DNA of 44,725 nucleotides, taken from contig DAOUKT010000038.1 of the NCBI GenBank assembly GCA_034421015.1, positions 1 through 44,725 of the forward strand, in the 5' to 3' direction. Shown here in pieces: positions 30,950 through 39,987 of the stretch; positions within the stretch are counted from its first letter, which is position 1; every line of letters begins with the position of its first letter. This DNA is from DAOUJW01 sp034421015. GTDB lineage: Bacteria > Chloroflexota > Dehalococcoidia > Lucifugimonadales > UBA2985. The translations under genes and the position numbers were made by a program. The notes beneath the pieces were generated by a model. The model was not told the origin of the DNA, made no database searches, and was given only the letters and a program-made list of their open reading frames with translations.

Positions 30950-32131
30950 ATGAGCATAGACCTCAAGGCTTCAGTCCATGCCGAGCAGGAGGACATGGTC
31001 TCCATAAGGCGCGACATCCACGCCCACCCGGAGCTGTCCTTCAAGGAGGAGCGCACGGCCGGGCTCATCGCCGACAGGCTGACCAGTCTCGGCATTCAGG
31101 TCTCCACGGGAATCGCCACCACGGGGGTTATGGGAATCCTGGAGGGCGACGAGCCAGGCCCTACCCTCATGCTGCGCGCCGACATAGACGGCCTCCCGAT
31201 TCAGGAGACCTCGGACGCCCCCTACCGGTCACAGAACAGCGGGGCGATGCACGCCTGCGGCCACGACGGCCACATTGCCGCCCTCCTGGGCGTGGCGTCC
31301 GTCCTGGCGAAGAACCGCTCCGCCATCAAGGGTCGCGTCAAGTTCGTGTTTCAGCCGGCGGAAGAGATAATGAGCGGAGCGCAGGCGATGATTGACCTGG
31401 GCGTCATGGACAACCCCAAGGTCGACCGGGTCCTGGGGTTCCATCTCTGGAACGCTCTTCCAGTGGGCCAGATTGGTCTGAAGCCGGGGGTAATCTTCTC
31501 CAGCGCCGACGAGTTCAAGCTTGTGGTCAAGGGCAGAGGCGGTCACGGCGCCCTGCCTCACCTGTCCGTGGACCCGGTGGTCATCTCCGCCCACGTGATA
31601 ACCGCGTTGCAGACGCTGGTGAGCCGCGAGACGCACCCCTTCCAGGGCGCGGTTCTCACTATTGGCACTGTTCACGGCGGCACTGCGTTCAACATCATCG
31701 CCGACCATGTTGAGATGACCGGTACGGTGCGCACCGTGGACAACGACCTGCGGCAGAGGTTCCTCAGCCGGATTCCAGAAATTGCGGCGGCGGTCTGCGC
31801 CTCAATGGACGGCAGCCTTGAGTTCGATCACGTTCGCGGCTGCATAGCGGTGGAGAACGACATGTCCGTGACCGGCTCCATATTCAAGGCTGCCTCACAG
31901 GTGGTGGGAGACGCCAACATCCCGCCCATTGAGCCGAGCACCGTCGGCGACGACATGGCCCTGTTCATGGCAGAGGCCCCGGGATGCTACTTCCTCGTGG
32001 GGTCGGCAAACCCCGAGGCGGGGCTGGACGCCCCGCACCACAGCTCATCCTTCGACTTCGATGAGAGGGCGCTCCCCATTGCGGCGGAGATAATGGCGCG
32101 AGGGGCGCTGGACTTCCTTGGCGCCGGCTAG
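30950..32131 (+). CDS. M20 family amidohydrolase/aminoacylase
   Basis: 393-residue M20D metallopeptidase-like amidohydrolase. DIHAHPELSFKEERT near the start, MHACGHDGHIAAL with the metal-binding Cys/His, FVFQPAEEIMSGA with the catalytic/metal Glu, and the lid-domain VKGRGGHGALPH are all visible, with a final HHSSSFDFDE metal His. These enzymes remove acyl groups from amino acids (hippurate hydrolase, IAA-amino acid hydrolase, acetyl-diaminopimelate deacetylase); substrate not predictable. ATG 30950 with GGGAGGAG upstream is preferred over GTG 30935. Confidence 0.92.
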   Translation: MSIDLKASVHAEQEDMVSIRRDIHAHPELSFKEERTAGLIADRLTSLGIQVSTGIATTGVMGILEGDEPGPTLMLRADIDGLPIQETSDAPYRSQNSGAMHACGHDGHIAALLGVASVLAKNRSAIKGRVKFVFQPAEEIMSGAQAMIDLGVMDNPKVDRVLGFHLWNALPVGQIGLKPGVIFSSADEFKLVVKGRGGHGALPHLSVDPVVISAHVITALQTLVSRETHPFQGAVLTIGTVHGGTAFNIIADHVEMTGTVRTVDNDLRQRFLSRIPEIAAAVCASMDGSLEFDHVRGCIAVENDMSVTGSIFKAASQVVGDANIPPIEPSTVGDDMALFMAEAPGCYFLVGSANPEAGLDAPHHSSSFDFDERALPIAAEIMARGALDFLGAG

Positions 32132-32157
32132 GGAACAGTAAGGGAGTGAGCTGTTGG

Positions 32158-33681
32158 CTATCCCCTGCCCCGCGGCCGGTACTGAACGGCCTCCGCCAAG
32201 TGCGCAACGCCGATTGTGTCTTCTCCGGCCAAGTCGGCGATGGTGCGGGACAGCTTGAGGGTCCGGTGAAACGCCCGCGCAGATAGCTGCAGCTGCTCCA
32301 TTGCAGCCCGGGCCAGGCTCTGAGCGGCGTCGTCAAGCTTGCAGTGCTCCCAGACCTCCGCCGGTCCCATATCCGAGTTTGTCTGCACCCCCGCGCCGGC
32401 AAACCTGCGCCTCTGGCGTTCGCTTGCCTCTTCAACGCGCTGACGCACCGATGTCGACTCCTCGCCAATGGCGTCTGCAGTGAGCTTCTCGTATTCGACC
32501 CTGGGCACCTCGACAAAGATGTCAATCCTGTCCAGGAGGGGGCCGGATATTCGCTTCTGGTATTTGTTGACCATGCTGGGCGAGCAGGTGCACTGGCGTT
32601 GAGAGTCGCCATAGTAGCCGCAGTAGCAGGGGTTCATGGCCCCCACGAGCATGACGTTCGCCGGAAAGGTCACGGAGCCCTGCGCCCGGCTGATGGTGAC
32701 CATCTTGTCCTCCAGTGGCTGCCTCAGCACCTCCAGGACGTTGTGGCCGAACTCCGGAAGCTCGTCCAGGAAGAGCACGCCCCGGTGGCTCAGAGACACC
32801 TCTCCCGGGCGTGGAAGTCTGCCGCCTCCAACAAGCCCGGCGTGGGAAATCGTGTAGTGCGGCGCTCTGAACGGCCGCTGGGACATCAGAGGCGTATCCG
32901 AGGGCAGCAGCCCTGCAACGCTGTAGACCCTGGTCACGTCCAGGGCCTCGGCAGAGCTCATAGTTGGGAGGATCGATGGCAGGGCGCGTGCGAGCAGGGT
33001 CTTTCCGCTGCCCGGCGGCCCGCTCATCAGAAGGTTGTGGCCTCCTGCCGCCGCCACCTCAAGGGCCCTCTTCGCGTGCTCCTGTCCCCGAATGTGGGCC
33101 ATGTCGCCTCCGACCAGTGCCGCTTCCGGAGGCAGGTTGTCCCAGTCATCGTTCACAAAGGGGGAAATGGCCCTCTCGCCCCGGAGATGAGAGGCCAATT
33201 CGCCGAGGGTTTCGCTGGGGTAGACGGTGATGCCGTCCAGCAATGAGGCCTCCCTGGCGTTGACGGCGGGCACATACACCTCTTCGATACCCATTTCTTC
33301 GGCAAGACCCACCATTGGCAGTACCCCGTTGGTGTGGCGCAGCTTCCCGTCAAGGGAAAGCTCACCCAGGAACACGGCATTGGAAATATCGGCCGTGACC
33401 TGTCCTGAGCTTGAGAGGATGCCCACGGCAATTGGAAGGTCGTAGGAGGGCCCGGCCTTCTTCAGGTCTGCGGGAGCCAGGTTCACCGTGATGCGGCGCA
33501 TCGGGAACTCGTACCCGGAGTTGCGGATAGCTGCTCTCACCCGCTCGCGGGCCTCCTGCACGGCCGTGTCCGGTAGACCAACTATGTTGAACGCAGGCAA
33601 GCCGGGAGAGATGTCCACCTCCGTCTCCACCATCGCTCCCTCCAGGCCCACAATCGCACAGGTGATAGCCTTGGCAAGCAT
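32158..33681 (-). CDS. comM: ComM/YifB-type AAA+ ATPase (Mg chelatase-like)
   Basis: 507-residue AAA+ protein. An N-terminal Lon-protease-like (ChlI) domain precedes the ATPase (Walker A GPPGSGKTLLARALP, Walker B GVLFLDELPEF) and a cysteine-rich segment NPCYCGYYGDSQRQCTCSP that likely binds zinc. The C-terminal helical domain ends in EAVQYRP. ComM is a hexameric branch-migration helicase that helps integrate transforming DNA. No other competence gene lies here. It converges on the M20 gene with a 26-bp gap. Confidence 0.92.
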   Translation of the reverse strand: MLAKAITCAIVGLEGAMVETEVDISPGLPAFNIVGLPDTAVQEARERVRAAIRNSGYEFPMRRITVNLAPADLKKAGPSYDLPIAVGILSSSGQVTADISNAVFLGELSLDGKLRHTNGVLPMVGLAEEMGIEEVYVPAVNAREASLLDGITVYPSETLGELASHLRGERAISPFVNDDWDNLPPEAALVGGDMAHIRGQEHAKRALEVAAAGGHNLLMSGPPGSGKTLLARALPSILPTMSSAEALDVTRVYSVAGLLPSDTPLMSQRPFRAPHYTISHAGLVGGGRLPRPGEVSLSHRGVLFLDELPEFGHNVLEVLRQPLEDKMVTISRAQGSVTFPANVMLVGAMNPCYCGYYGDSQRQCTCSPSMVNKYQKRISGPLLDRIDIFVEVPRVEYEKLTADAIGEESTSVRQRVEEASERQRRRFAGAGVQTNSDMGPAEVWEHCKLDDAAQSLARAAMEQLQLSARAFHRTLKLSRTIADLAGEDTIGVAHLAEAVQYRPRGRG

Positions 33682-33713
33682 TGCACTCCAAGTGTGTTCA
33701 GCGACTAGGCCAT

Positions 33714-33742
33714 ATCATAGTGAGACGGGGATTACCCGTCAA
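33714..33742 (-). promoter_or_regulatory. Sigma70-like promoter for comM
   Basis: Minus strand TTGACG (33737-33742), a 17-bp spacer and TATGAT (33714-33719), about 33 bp before the ATG. Confidence 0.65.
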
Positions 33743-33773
33743 ATCTGCACACAGCGGCGCGCCGGGCAAAAGG

Positions 33774-33804
33774 AAAGAAGCGGGGAGGTTCTCCCCGCTT
33801 CTTT
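33774..33804 (-). terminator. Rho-independent terminator after the first permease pair
   Basis: 14-bp perfect stem, arm AAAGAAGCGGGGAG, arms 33774-33787 and 33791-33804, with a 3-nt loop. On the minus strand it is followed by CCTTTTG. It ends the transporter transcript and shields comM. Confidence 0.85.
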
Positions 33805-33836
33805 CGACGATTCGTTGTCTATCCTGCAGGTTGGGC

Positions 33837-34736
33837 CTAGGTCCCTCGCAGGCGGGGGTCCAGAACGTCCCTGATGGCGTCCCCAAAGAGGTTGAAGCCG
33901 TACACTGCCAGGGATATGGCCACACCCGGCCAGATGGCCAGCCACGGAGCCACAGAGTAGAACTCGCGGGCCCGGCCGGACAGCATACCGCCCCAGGACG
34001 GTTCCGGAGGAGGCACTCCCAGACCAAGGAAGCTGAGGGACGCCTCTGAGATGATGGCCGTGCCGAGGCCCGCCGTCGCGATGATCAGCCAGGGGGCAAC
34101 GCACTGGGGGAAGATGTGAAACGCCATAATGCGCACGTCCCCGGCTCCAATGGACCTTGCGGCCAGGGCGAACTCCGATTGTTTGACCGCGAACGCCTGT
34201 GACCGCACAATGCGGTTGGCCCTGGGAATCTGAACGATGCCAATCGCCAGGACCACGTTGAACAACCCCTGTCCCAGGCTGGCCATAATGGCCAGAGCCA
34301 GAATGAGGGTGGGAATGGACATGAGAGTGTCCATCAGGCGCTGGATGAGCATGTCGACCTTGCCGCCGTAGAAGGCGCTTATGAGTCCCAGCGCGCCGCC
34401 GGTTCCCGAACCCAACGCAACTGCAGCAAAGCCCACTATAAGGGATATCTGCGCGCCGTGGACTATCCTGGACCAGAGGTCTCTTCCAAAGTCATCGGTC
34501 CCCAGCCAGTGCTCGCCGGAGGGGCCCTCCAAAGAGGATGTGATGCTCAGCTTGAGCGGGTCTCCGGCGATTACGGGAGCCAGAACCGCCAGGGCAACCA
34601 TGAAGAGTATGATGAACGCCCCAATTGCCCCAAGAGGCTTCCGCACAATAAATGTGCGCACACTCTTGGACATCCGGGCAAAGGCGCCCGATTGCCTGTA
34701 AGCTACCGCCTGTTCAGCCTGTTGTTGTGCAGCCAT
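33837..34736 (-). CDS. ABC transporter permease, DppC/OppC type
   Basis: 299-residue inner membrane permease. A cytoplasmic N-terminus followed by about six membrane spans; the EAA-like loop (RSIGAGDVRIMAFHIFPQC) and the C-terminal FNLFGDAIRDVLDPRLRGT are the DppC/OppC hallmarks. GTDDFGRDLWSRI is a further family motif. It would form a heterodimeric channel with the DppB-like protein encoded just upstream (26 bp) and need two ATPases that are not in the window. AAGGGGG precedes the ATG. Confidence 0.92.
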   Translation of the reverse strand: MAAQQQAEQAVAYRQSGAFARMSKSVRTFIVRKPLGAIGAFIILFMVALAVLAPVIAGDPLKLSITSSLEGPSGEHWLGTDDFGRDLWSRIVHGAQISLIVGFAAVALGSGTGGALGLISAFYGGKVDMLIQRLMDTLMSIPTLILALAIMASLGQGLFNVVLAIGIVQIPRANRIVRSQAFAVKQSEFALAARSIGAGDVRIMAFHIFPQCVAPWLIIATAGLGTAIISEASLSFLGLGVPPPEPSWGGMLSGRAREFYSVAPWLAIWPGVAISLAVYGFNLFGDAIRDVLDPRLRGT

Positions 34737-34762
34737 TCAATACCCCCTTCGCCGGGATTTCC

Positions 34763-35725
34763 CTAGTCGTAACGCACCCGTGGGTCCAGCACGCCGTATG
34801 TAAGGTCCACGAGCAGATTGGCTATGATTATCCACACTGAGAAGAACGCAACCATGGCCTGAACTATGTTGTAGTCCCGGGAGTTCATGGCTTCCACGAG
34901 GAAGCGGCCAAGCCCTGGCAACGAGAATATGCTCTCGATAATCACGGAGCCGCCTGCAATGAGGGCAAAGCTGATGCCAATGATGGTGACCACAGGGAGC
35001 ATGGCGTTCTTCATTGCGTGTCTGTAGACGACCACCATGTTCGCGAGCCCTTTCGCATGGGCCGTCCTTATATAGTCCTGGCGAAGCACTTCCAGCATGG
35101 ACGATCGCATCATCCTTGCCTTTGTGGCCGATGTGACCCAGCCCAGGGTGATGGCCGGCCACACGAACATCCTGATGTTGTCCCACGGCGCAACCCAGGG
35201 CTCGACGTACGACAGCCTTGGCGACCAGTCGAACCAGTACAGGCCTGCAACGATTATGAGGGTCGCGAACCAGAAACTGGGCACTGAAATGCCTCCCAGG
35301 GACACTATCCTCAGGACGTAGTCAATCCACGTGTCCTGTTTCAGCGCCATCATTATGCCCATGGGAATAGCGATGGTGACAGAGATCGTTATCGTCATCA
35401 AGGCAAGCTGCAATGTTACAGGGAATTTCTCCTTGAAGTCATCCCAGACCGAACCCCCATGGAAATAGGAGGTGCCCCAGTCGAGGGTGAGCATGTTGCC
35501 TATCCACTTTAGATACTGTATGTGCAACGGGTCAGCTAGGCCAAGGTTCTCTCTTATCCTCTGGAGAGCTTCTTGGTCAATGTCCGTAATGCCCTCGTCG
35601 CCTTGGGTGTAGATCATCATCGCGACGTCCCCCGGAGCGACGCGAAGAATGAGGAAAATCAAGAGTGAGACAAGACCAACTGTCAGCACAGCTAGAAGGA
35701 GCCGCCTCATTATATAAGCCTGCAT
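34763..35725 (-). CDS. ABC transporter permease, DppB/OppB type
   Basis: 320-residue permease with an N-terminal membrane span (RRLLLAVLTVGLVSLLIFLI), a periplasm-facing segment and five further spans. The EAA loop is LEVLRQDYIRTAHAKGLA, and the C-terminus LTYGVLDPRVRYD is typical of DppB. Partner of the adjacent DppC-like protein. It lies 137 bp downstream of the binding-protein gene, and the intervening hairpin may lower its expression relative to the binding protein. Confidence 0.92.
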   Translation of the reverse strand: MQAYIMRRLLLAVLTVGLVSLLIFLILRVAPGDVAMMIYTQGDEGITDIDQEALQRIRENLGLADPLHIQYLKWIGNMLTLDWGTSYFHGGSVWDDFKEKFPVTLQLALMTITISVTIAIPMGIMMALKQDTWIDYVLRIVSLGGISVPSFWFATLIIVAGLYWFDWSPRLSYVEPWVAPWDNIRMFVWPAITLGWVTSATKARMMRSSMLEVLRQDYIRTAHAKGLANMVVVYRHAMKNAMLPVVTIIGISFALIAGGSVIIESIFSLPGLGRFLVEAMNSRDYNIVQAMVAFFSVWIIIANLLVDLTYGVLDPRVRYD

Positions 35726-35800
35726 ATGTCCCCCTTGCCGCTATAGGCTTCCGCTGCCTACCACGAGCGCCCGGCTCAAGGTAACCGGGTCATATGCTAC

Positions 35801-35840
35801 GCCAGGTTCTCCCGGGCGTTTAACCCTGGGAGAACCTGGC
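35801..35840 (-). terminator. Long intercistronic hairpin between binding protein and permeases
   Basis: 16-bp stem with one G-U, arms 35801-35816 and 35825-35840 (GCCAGGTTCTCCC outermost), loop CGTTTAAC. No T-run follows on the minus strand, so it may be an attenuator or mRNA-stabilising structure that lets the binding protein exceed the permeases. Confidence 0.7.
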
Positions 35841-35862
35841 CTCTCAATACCTCTGGTGGTCG

Positions 35863-37767
35863 CTACTCGTCCTTCCAGTAGCGCTCGTGGATCCATGCGT
35901 GCACGGCGTAGGTCCCGTAGTTGGGGAACAGCACTCCCCTCATCCAAGGCTGGCTGCCGTAGAACAGCTTGGAGTACTCAATTGTGGAGCCCCAAATGGC
36001 ATCGAAGAGAATCTGCCGCTCAATCTCTCGGGAGATATCCCTCCTGACCGTTGGGTCCAACTCTGCGTCAACCTGGTCTATCAGGTCAGCGATTGACCGG
36101 GCAACACCTTCGTCAGTTCCTGAGCGGCAACTGGCCTGGTAAGCCGACCTATCAATGTGCCAGTTCTGGTACTTGTAGCTCGGGTCGTACAGCCAGATCA
36201 GGGTCGCCGGCCAGCTTGACAAAGCGTCATACTGGCAAGCCAAGCTCAACTCTGTCTGCACCACACCTTCCTGGACGTTGAGGTCGGTCTGAATGCCGAG
36301 GTCTTCCTCAAGCTTGCTCGCGTAGTACACGCAGAAGTTTACGTAGTTCTGGTCACTGCGAGTCAGACACGTGTTGGTCGGCCGGTTGCCGGCTCCGAAC
36401 GCCTCGTCCAGGAGCCTGTTGGCCTCAGCTATGTCCTCGTCCTTCGGCTGCCTGTAGCCGGGCCACTGCTCCATTTCTTCCTGTGTGTGACCCCAGTAGT
36501 CGCCGGCCAGCCAGATTCCTCCGAAGCCGCCGTCAACGTATGGCCCCTGGGTAACTGCATCCAGCCACTCCTGTCGGTCCATAACCAGGTCCACGGCCCT
36601 GCGTACTTCGACGTTGTCGAAGGGAGCCCGGCGCGTGTTGTACAGAAGGCCCTGGCCGCCGGGGTGGAAGAACTCGAATATAGGCTTGTCCGGGAAGTCC
36701 CTGGCAGCCTGGATGAGCTGTCCGGATGTAATGCTGCCGCTGCCCTGACCAAGTATGTCTATCTTGCCAGACGCCCAGGCGCTGAAGGCCGTGGTGGCGT
36801 CTCGAATGACGTGGAAGTCAGCGCCATCCACAAAGGGAAGTCCCTCGCGCCAGTGGTTGGGGTTCTTCCGGATCTTGCTGACAATGTCCTGCTGCAGGTC
36901 CTCAGACACGAAGGGGCCTGTGCCCATGTTCAGGTACCAGTTGGCTCGCCGGACCTCTCCGGCGTGGTTGGTGGTCAGCCACTCAAGCCAGTCCTTGTCG
37001 TGCATCGTCAGAGGCGGCACTGTAAAGCTGGGCAGAGCAACCGCCGATAGCCGGTTCAGCTTCACCTCGTAGGTGTAGTCGTCCAGGCAGGAGGAGCTCT
37101 CCACAAAGTCGAAGATGTTGGCGTTGGAAGAGCTGTTCCTCTCCTTCTCCCACTCCTCGGTTCCCCAGAAGTCAAAGCTCGCCTTGGCGTCCTCGCAGGT
37201 GAACTCCGTGCTGCGGCCGGGCATATCGCTCAGGCCGTTCTCATCGTCCTGTGGAATGGGGTCCCGGAACATCACGCCCTGTCTGATGTTGAAAGTGTAA
37301 GTGAGACCGTCCTCTGAGATCTCCCAACTCTCTGCCAGGTCAGGCCGGATGGACCCACCGAAGCCCTCCCAGGGGTCCTGCCTGACCAGCACGTTGTACT
37401 GCGGCTGCACGTACAGATGCCGGTAGGTGCTGTTGCACCACGGGCAGTTGGAAGTCTGCGGCCATGTGGTCCGATAGGTGACGATTCCGCCGTACTTCGG
37501 CTCGCCCCACTCGGGGTCGTACGCCGGGTTCTTCAGCAACGACTCAATGGTCCCAAAGTCAGCATCCATCGCCATCTCTTCAACAGGTGTAGCCGTTGCC
37601 ACCCCCATTTGAGGTGTTGTGGGCGTTGGAGCCATTGTGGCGGTAGGCTCCGCGGCGGTGGTAGCCGTCGGCTCCTCCTCGCTCTGGCAGGCCATAGCAA
37701 CCAGCAGCATGAAGGCTGCCAGCAATGCCAGTATTGGCACCATCCTATACGAATCACGTGGACGCAT
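35863..37767 (-). CDS. ABC transporter solute-binding lipoprotein (SBP family 5)
   Basis: 634-residue periplasmic binding protein of the peptide/nickel (DppA/OppA) family. The signal peptide ends in a lipobox (LLVAMAC, Cys27), followed by a Thr/Pro-rich linker of about 35 residues, then the two-lobed domain (LAESWEISEDGLTYTFNIRQGV; AVDLVMDRQEW). Cysteines are unusual for the family: a CPWC at residues 108-111, a Cys in FTCEDAKAS paired by position with SSSCLDD, and others near the end. Likely disulfides. It differs clearly from the two paralogues further upstream. First gene of an SBP-DppB-DppC unit with its own promoter and possible operator. Confidence 0.93.
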   Translation of the reverse strand: MRPRDSYRMVPILALLAAFMLLVAMACQSEEEPTATTAAEPTATMAPTPTTPQMGVATATPVEEMAMDADFGTIESLLKNPAYDPEWGEPKYGGIVTYRTTWPQTSNCPWCNSTYRHLYVQPQYNVLVRQDPWEGFGGSIRPDLAESWEISEDGLTYTFNIRQGVMFRDPIPQDDENGLSDMPGRSTEFTCEDAKASFDFWGTEEWEKERNSSSNANIFDFVESSSCLDDYTYEVKLNRLSAVALPSFTVPPLTMHDKDWLEWLTTNHAGEVRRANWYLNMGTGPFVSEDLQQDIVSKIRKNPNHWREGLPFVDGADFHVIRDATTAFSAWASGKIDILGQGSGSITSGQLIQAARDFPDKPIFEFFHPGGQGLLYNTRRAPFDNVEVRRAVDLVMDRQEWLDAVTQGPYVDGGFGGIWLAGDYWGHTQEEMEQWPGYRQPKDEDIAEANRLLDEAFGAGNRPTNTCLTRSDQNYVNFCVYYASKLEEDLGIQTDLNVQEGVVQTELSLACQYDALSSWPATLIWLYDPSYKYQNWHIDRSAYQASCRSGTDEGVARSIADLIDQVDAELDPTVRRDISREIERQILFDAIWGSTIEYSKLFYGSQPWMRGVLFPNYGTYAVHAWIHERYWKDE

Positions 37768-37803
37768 ATCTTCCCTCCTGGTCTCGCAGGTATAGATTGA
37801 CTA

Positions 37804-37832
37804 AAGCTAGCACGTGAAATTCCACGTGTCAA
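37804..37832 (-). promoter_or_regulatory. Promoter for the SBP1-permease unit
   Basis: Minus strand TTGACA (37827-37832), a 17-bp spacer and TAGCTT (37804-37809), about 37 bp before the ATG. The spacer holds the inverted repeat in the next entry. Confidence 0.6.
37811..37828. promoter_or_regulatory. 18-bp near-palindrome, possible operator
   Basis: CACGTGAAATTCCACGTG: CACGTG arms, each itself a palindrome, flank AAATTC with one asymmetric base pair. It fills the spacer between -35 and -10 and touches the -35. A regulator binding here would block polymerase. No regulator gene is in the window. Confidence 0.55.
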
Positions 37833-37883
37833 TAAGTATGAACGCCTAAAGTATTACAATCCGTCAATCCACCAGACAAAAAG

Positions 37884-37911
37884 GAGAGCGGGAGGAAAAC
37901 CTCCCGCTCTC
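37884..37911 (-). terminator. Rho-independent terminator after the second permease pair
   Basis: 12-bp perfect stem, arm GAGAGCGGGAGG, arms 37884-37895 and 37900-37911, loop AAAA, followed on the minus strand by C then TTTTT. It separates the upstream permease operon from the SBP1 unit. Confidence 0.88.
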
Positions 37912-37948
37912 GTCAGTTCCAGTCTGCTGGCTCTGCCAGCCGCCGTCT

Positions 37949-38854
37949 CTAAGTGCCTCGCAACCTCGGGTCCAGCACGTCTCTCAACGCGTCTCCGAAG
38001 AGGTTGAACCCGTACACCGCTAGGGACAACGCCAGTCCCGGCCAGATGGCCAGCCACGGAGCCACGGCGTAGTACGTTCGGCCGGTGCCGGACAGCATAC
38101 CACCCCATGACGGCTGCGGCGGCGGGATGCCCAGGCCAAGGAAGCTCAGCGAAGCCTCCGCGATGATGGCCGTGCCCAGACCCGCCGTAGCGATGATCAG
38201 CCACGGCGCAACGCACTGGGGCAGGATGTGCAACGCCATAATGCGTACGTCAGTAGCCCCAATTGCCTTGGCCGCCATTGCGTATTCCGACTGGTTTACC
38301 GCTAACGCCTGTGACCGCACCACGCGGTTCGCTCTTGGTATCTGCGGTATGCCGACGGCGATGATCACGTTCACCAGGGACTGCCCCAGGGCAGCCATGA
38401 TGGCCAGAGCCAGGATGAGCGTAGGAATCGACATCAGCGCGTCCATCACTCGCTGGATCCCTGCGTCAACCTTTCCGCCGTAGAAGGCGCTCACCACGCC
38501 AAAGATAGCCCCGGTCACCGAGCCGAAGCCCACAGCGCCGAAGCCCACCATCAGAGATATCTGGGCGCCAAGCACAATTCTAGCCCACAGGTCTCTGCCC
38601 TTGTCATCCGTGCCCAGCCAGTGGGCCGCGGAAGGCGCACTCAGCTTCTCCGAAATGCTCCACTCCAGTGGGTCATAGAAGGAAATAACCGGAGCAAGGA
38701 CGGCCAGCAACACCATGAACAGGATTATGAAGGCCCCCGCTGCGCCCAAGGGTTTCCTTGTAAGGAATCTGGTGACTCCCTTCATCAACCTCACCGGAAG
38801 TGAGGGCACCTCACGACGAGCCAGAATATCTGCCGCACTCTCTTGAGCAGCCAT
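37949..38854 (-). CDS. ABC transporter permease, DppC/OppC type (second copy)
   Basis: 301-residue permease, closely similar to the one at 33837-34736 along its length (GTDDKGRDLWARI, EASLSFLGLGIPPPQPSWGGM, FNLFGDALRDVLDPRLRGT). About six membrane spans and the EAA-like loop AKAIGATDVRIMALHILPQC. The N-terminal tail is specific. GGAGGT precedes the ATG. Second gene of the DppB-DppC pair; the spacing is 24 bp. Confidence 0.92.
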   Translation of the reverse strand: MAAQESAADILARREVPSLPVRLMKGVTRFLTRKPLGAAGAFIILFMVLLAVLAPVISFYDPLEWSISEKLSAPSAAHWLGTDDKGRDLWARIVLGAQISLMVGFGAVGFGSVTGAIFGVVSAFYGGKVDAGIQRVMDALMSIPTLILALAIMAALGQSLVNVIIAVGIPQIPRANRVVRSQALAVNQSEYAMAAKAIGATDVRIMALHILPQCVAPWLIIATAGLGTAIIAEASLSFLGLGIPPPQPSWGGMLSGTGRTYYAVAPWLAIWPGLALSLAVYGFNLFGDALRDVLDPRLRGT

Positions 38855-38878
38855 TTCTACCTCCTTTCAGACCTAATT

Positions 38879-39844
38879 TTAGTCGTACCTTACCCGTGGA
38901 TCAAGCCAGCCGTAGCTGAGGTCCACCAGGAGGTTGATCAGAACTACCCACAGCGAGAACATCAGGACCAGGGACTGCACCACCGGATAGTCCCTCTGAT
39001 TCATGCCCTCAACCAGCATGTTGCCGATGCCGTCCAGGACGAAGATGCGCTCGATGATTACGGATCCACCCATGGTCACGGCGAAGGTCAGTCCGATAAC
39101 CGTGATCACCGGGATGAAGGCGTTCTTCAGGGCGTGCCGGATCGTGACGACCGTCTGGCTCAGGCCCTTGGCGTGGGCCGTCCGGATGTAGTCCTGTCGC
39201 AACACCTCAAGCATGGTGGAACGCATCATGCGAGCCTTGGTTGCTGAGCTCACGTAGCCTAGCGTGATAGCCGGCCAAATGAACTGGGTGAGGTTGCCCT
39301 GTGGGTCCTCAAACAACGGTATGTACCCAATCTGCGGACTCCATTCCAACAGGTACATTCCACCGACCAGCAACAGAGTAGCTGTCCAGAAGGTAGGCAT
39401 GGACAGTCCTGCGAGCGAGACAATCCTCACTGTGTAGTCTATCCAGGTGTCCTGCTTCAATGCCATGAGGATCCCTGCGGGAATCCCCAGACAGATTGCA
39501 ATTGACTGAGCCATTATCACCAACTGTACTGTCACAGGAAGCTTCCCTGTGAAGTTCTCCCAGATACCCTCACTGGAGAACATGGACTCACCCCAATTGC
39601 CGGTAACCCATCCCCTGATCCAGTTGAGGTACTGCATGTGCAGCGGGGCATTGAGCCCTATGTCTTCTCGAATCTTCTCCAACTGCTCCTCTGTAATGAG
39701 GTCTTCCTCGCCTCCGGTCATCTCCAACGCAATCATCATTGCGACGTCGCCGGGGGCTATTCGCAGGATGGCGAATATCAGAAGGGAGACCAGGAGCCCT
39801 GTAAGGATTCCCAGTATCACACGGCGCGCTATGTATTGTTGCAT
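38879..39844 (-). CDS. ABC transporter permease, DppB/OppB type (second copy)
   Basis: 321-residue permease, paralogous to the one at 34763-35725 (MQQYIARRVILGILTGLLVS; LEVLRQDYIRTAHAKGLS; LSYGWLDPRVRYD). Five to six spans. AGAGGTGAG precedes the ATG. It follows the small lipoprotein gene by 143 bp, with no hairpin as clear as that at 35801-35840, so it may be read from the SBP2 promoter. Confidence 0.92.
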   Translation of the reverse strand: MQQYIARRVILGILTGLLVSLLIFAILRIAPGDVAMMIALEMTGGEEDLITEEQLEKIREDIGLNAPLHMQYLNWIRGWVTGNWGESMFSSEGIWENFTGKLPVTVQLVIMAQSIAICLGIPAGILMALKQDTWIDYTVRIVSLAGLSMPTFWTATLLLVGGMYLLEWSPQIGYIPLFEDPQGNLTQFIWPAITLGYVSSATKARMMRSTMLEVLRQDYIRTAHAKGLSQTVVTIRHALKNAFIPVITVIGLTFAVTMGGSVIIERIFVLDGIGNMLVEGMNQRDYPVVQSLVLMFSLWVVLINLLVDLSYGWLDPRVRYD

Positions 39845-39987
39845 AAACTCACCTCTTGTCTTCCGTATCCAATGTCAGACACTTTGGGCTTCTGCTTTGC
39901 CATAATCTATCTCATAGCACATACCATCCACACAGGCGAGTATTTGGCTCCCAATGGCAGCCCGTGCCTCTCTGCTGATTGCTTACG

